Source of the DNA: Oscillospiraceae bacterium
GTDB taxonomy: Bacteria > Bacillota > Clostridia > Oscillospirales > Oscillospiraceae
Direction of reading: 5' to 3'
DNA: 40,707 bases
NCBI GenBank assembly: GCA_017380435.1
Contig: JAFODZ010000058.1
Span: 1-40,707 of the forward strand
Position numbers and translations under genes: made by a program. Below are positions 39,969-40,707 of the stretch, one piece after another. Position 1 is the first letter of the stretch; each line of letters starts with the position of its first letter. Below the pieces are notes generated by a model. That model had not been told where the DNA came from, did not search any database, and was given only the letters and a program-made list of their open reading frames with translations.

Positions 39969-40009
39969 ACAAAACAGCCTTTCCGCGATCTGCGGAAAGG
40001 CTGTTTTTT
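39969..40009. terminator. Bidirectional terminator
   Basis: A 16-bp perfect stem (39971-39986 with 39992-40007), GATCT loop, T-run on plus and A-run before it, shared by convergent genes. Confidence 0.95.
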
Positions 40010-40025
40010 ATCAAGGTCGATTTCG

Positions 40026-40535
40026 TTACAGTTCAAGTTCAAAGCCAAAATATTCGGTATCGAACATATGGATTTCTCCCACCTGCCGGAAGCCCATGCT
40101 GCGATAGATCCGCAAGGGCGGCTCCATATGCTGGCTGGCCATATGATGGGTCATATCGTAGCCTTTCTCCCGGACGACTCGGCGAATTTCTTCTACCAGC
40201 ACCTGACCCAAGCCCTGTCCACGAGCTTCGGGATGCACACAAAGGCGAGCCAAACCCGCAGGCCGCTTGCAGGGACTCCAAAGGTCCATTGCATCCAGCT
40301 CCGGCCAATCGATTTGACTGACCGCACCCACAATGCGCCCGTCCTGGCACAAGACATACAATCCGTTTGCAGCCAAGTCCATTTCAATGGTCTGGGCGTT
40401 GGGATATTCTTCATCCCATTCGGTCTCTCCGGAAGCGGCCGCCGCACGGTAAAGTGCCAACACAGCTTCTGCTTCAGAAGCCTCCGCAAGGCGAAACACA
40501 AGATTATTGTTAGAAGTTACAGTCATTTGTTTCAT
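40026..40535 (-). CDS. GNAT-family N-acetyltransferase
   Basis: The 169-aa single GNAT domain has the acetyl-CoA loop R105-G-Q-G-L-G110 after L-C-V-H-P-E-A, and a Y-R-S-M-G-F C-terminal motif. The substrate is unknown. GGAG is about 8 nt before the ATG at 40535, and the start lies inside the end of the upstream PDZ gene (26-nt overlap), so translation is probably coupled. Confidence 0.9.
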   Translation of the reverse strand: MKQMTVTSNNNLVFRLAEASEAEAVLALYRAAAASGETEWDEEYPNAQTIEMDLAANGLYVLCQDGRIVGAVSQIDWPELDAMDLWSPCKRPAGLARLCVHPEARGQGLGQVLVEEIRRVVREKGYDMTHHMASQHMEPPLRIYRSMGFRQVGEIHMFDTEYFGFELEL

Positions 40536-40707
40536 TGGTTTGCTCCATCAGTTTCAGTTTTACAGTTCCTTCACCGTATCCTCTGCGATAAATGGTAACG
40601 GTGACGGTATCTCCCGCTTTCAATTCATTGCGCAGACTGACTCCACCATCCAGACCAATCACTGCAGTGCCATTGATTGCAGTAATAATATCTCCCGCCA
40701 CAATGCC
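40510..40707 (-). CDS. HtrA-like PDZ-domain protein, C-terminal end (partial, 5' cut)
   Basis: 66 codons are visible to the window edge. They encode the end of a PDZ domain with G-I-V-A-G-D-I-I-T-A-I-N-G, T-A-V, L-K-A-G-D-T-V-T-V-T-I-Y-R-R-G and V-K-L-K-L, as at the C-terminus of DegP/HtrA-type membrane serine proteases. The protease part would lie outside the window, so that identity is inferred from the PDZ end only. Confidence 0.75.
   Translation of the reverse strand, partial: GIVAGDIITAINGTAVIGLDGGVSLRNELKAGDTVTVTIYRRGYGEGTVKLKLMEQTNETNDCNF

Overview
The window looks like the chromosome of an endospore-forming, Gram-positive member of the Clostridia, most plausibly Oscillospirales/Oscillospiraceae. 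The grounds are a complete D-alanylation (dlt) operon, lipoproteins with a lipobox, strong AGGAGG ribosome sites, a dimeric-type glycyl-tRNA synthetase, spoIVB, a BofC-like gene, two sigma-G-like promoters and a base composition near 50% GC by eye. The assignment is by gene content only; no marker gene for species is present.

Layout. 1-5700 (minus): one transcription unit running from a sigma-A promoter at about 5671-5699 through two lipoproteins (one a transglutaminase-like protein with a 15-bp in-frame repeat) into dltA-dltB-dltC-dltD; dltD leaves the window. 5750-13600: an ABC exporter, a small zinc-ribbon membrane protein, a DUF1576 membrane protein, tRNA-Leu(GAG), a rhodanese lipoprotein with a Cys-rich membrane partner, an NhaC-type antiporter and rpe with a long structured leader. 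13907-19064: spoIVB followed by an accessory block. 19139-31300: an ABC exporter fused to a GNAT domain, DUF1292, an SDR, a YjiH-type transporter, a cyclase-family hydrolase, a SpoU methyltransferase, DegV, purC, DUF5714 plus Nudix, and an XRE regulator. 31341-40707: a four-helix protein with a sigma-G-like promoter, an APH-like kinase, tRNA-Pro(UGG)-glyS, a class A PBP, a BofC-like protein, a beta-lactamase-fold protein, DUF4830, a sugar nucleotidyltransferase, a GNAT enzyme and the end of an HtrA-like PDZ protein.

The most striking structure is at the 3' end of spoIVB. The last 39 codons of spoIVB, starting exactly at the catalytic serine codon, together with the stop codon and terminator, occur three times in tandem (14897, 15742 and 16463). 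Between the copies sit two compact, self-contained gene units: an XRE regulator and a CHAP-domain protein. Both units end, within 3-7 nt of the cargo stop codon, in the same 27-nt motif directly joined to the next spoIVB tail. The tails differ almost only at synonymous sites. This is what one expects if small recombinase-less cassettes repeatedly integrate at the codons for the SpoIVB active site, each bringing a replacement 3' end so that the sporulation protease stays intact. The geometry resembles SCC elements at rlmH, or cassette arrays, but the target is a sporulation gene. I do not recognise it as a described system.

Other points of interest: the transglutaminase lipoprotein with a 12-unit repeat in the dlt operon, the ABC-GNAT fusion, operators shared between the cassette regulator and a resident XRE gene, promoters embedded in terminators, and a hairpin between a Shine-Dalgarno and its start codon.
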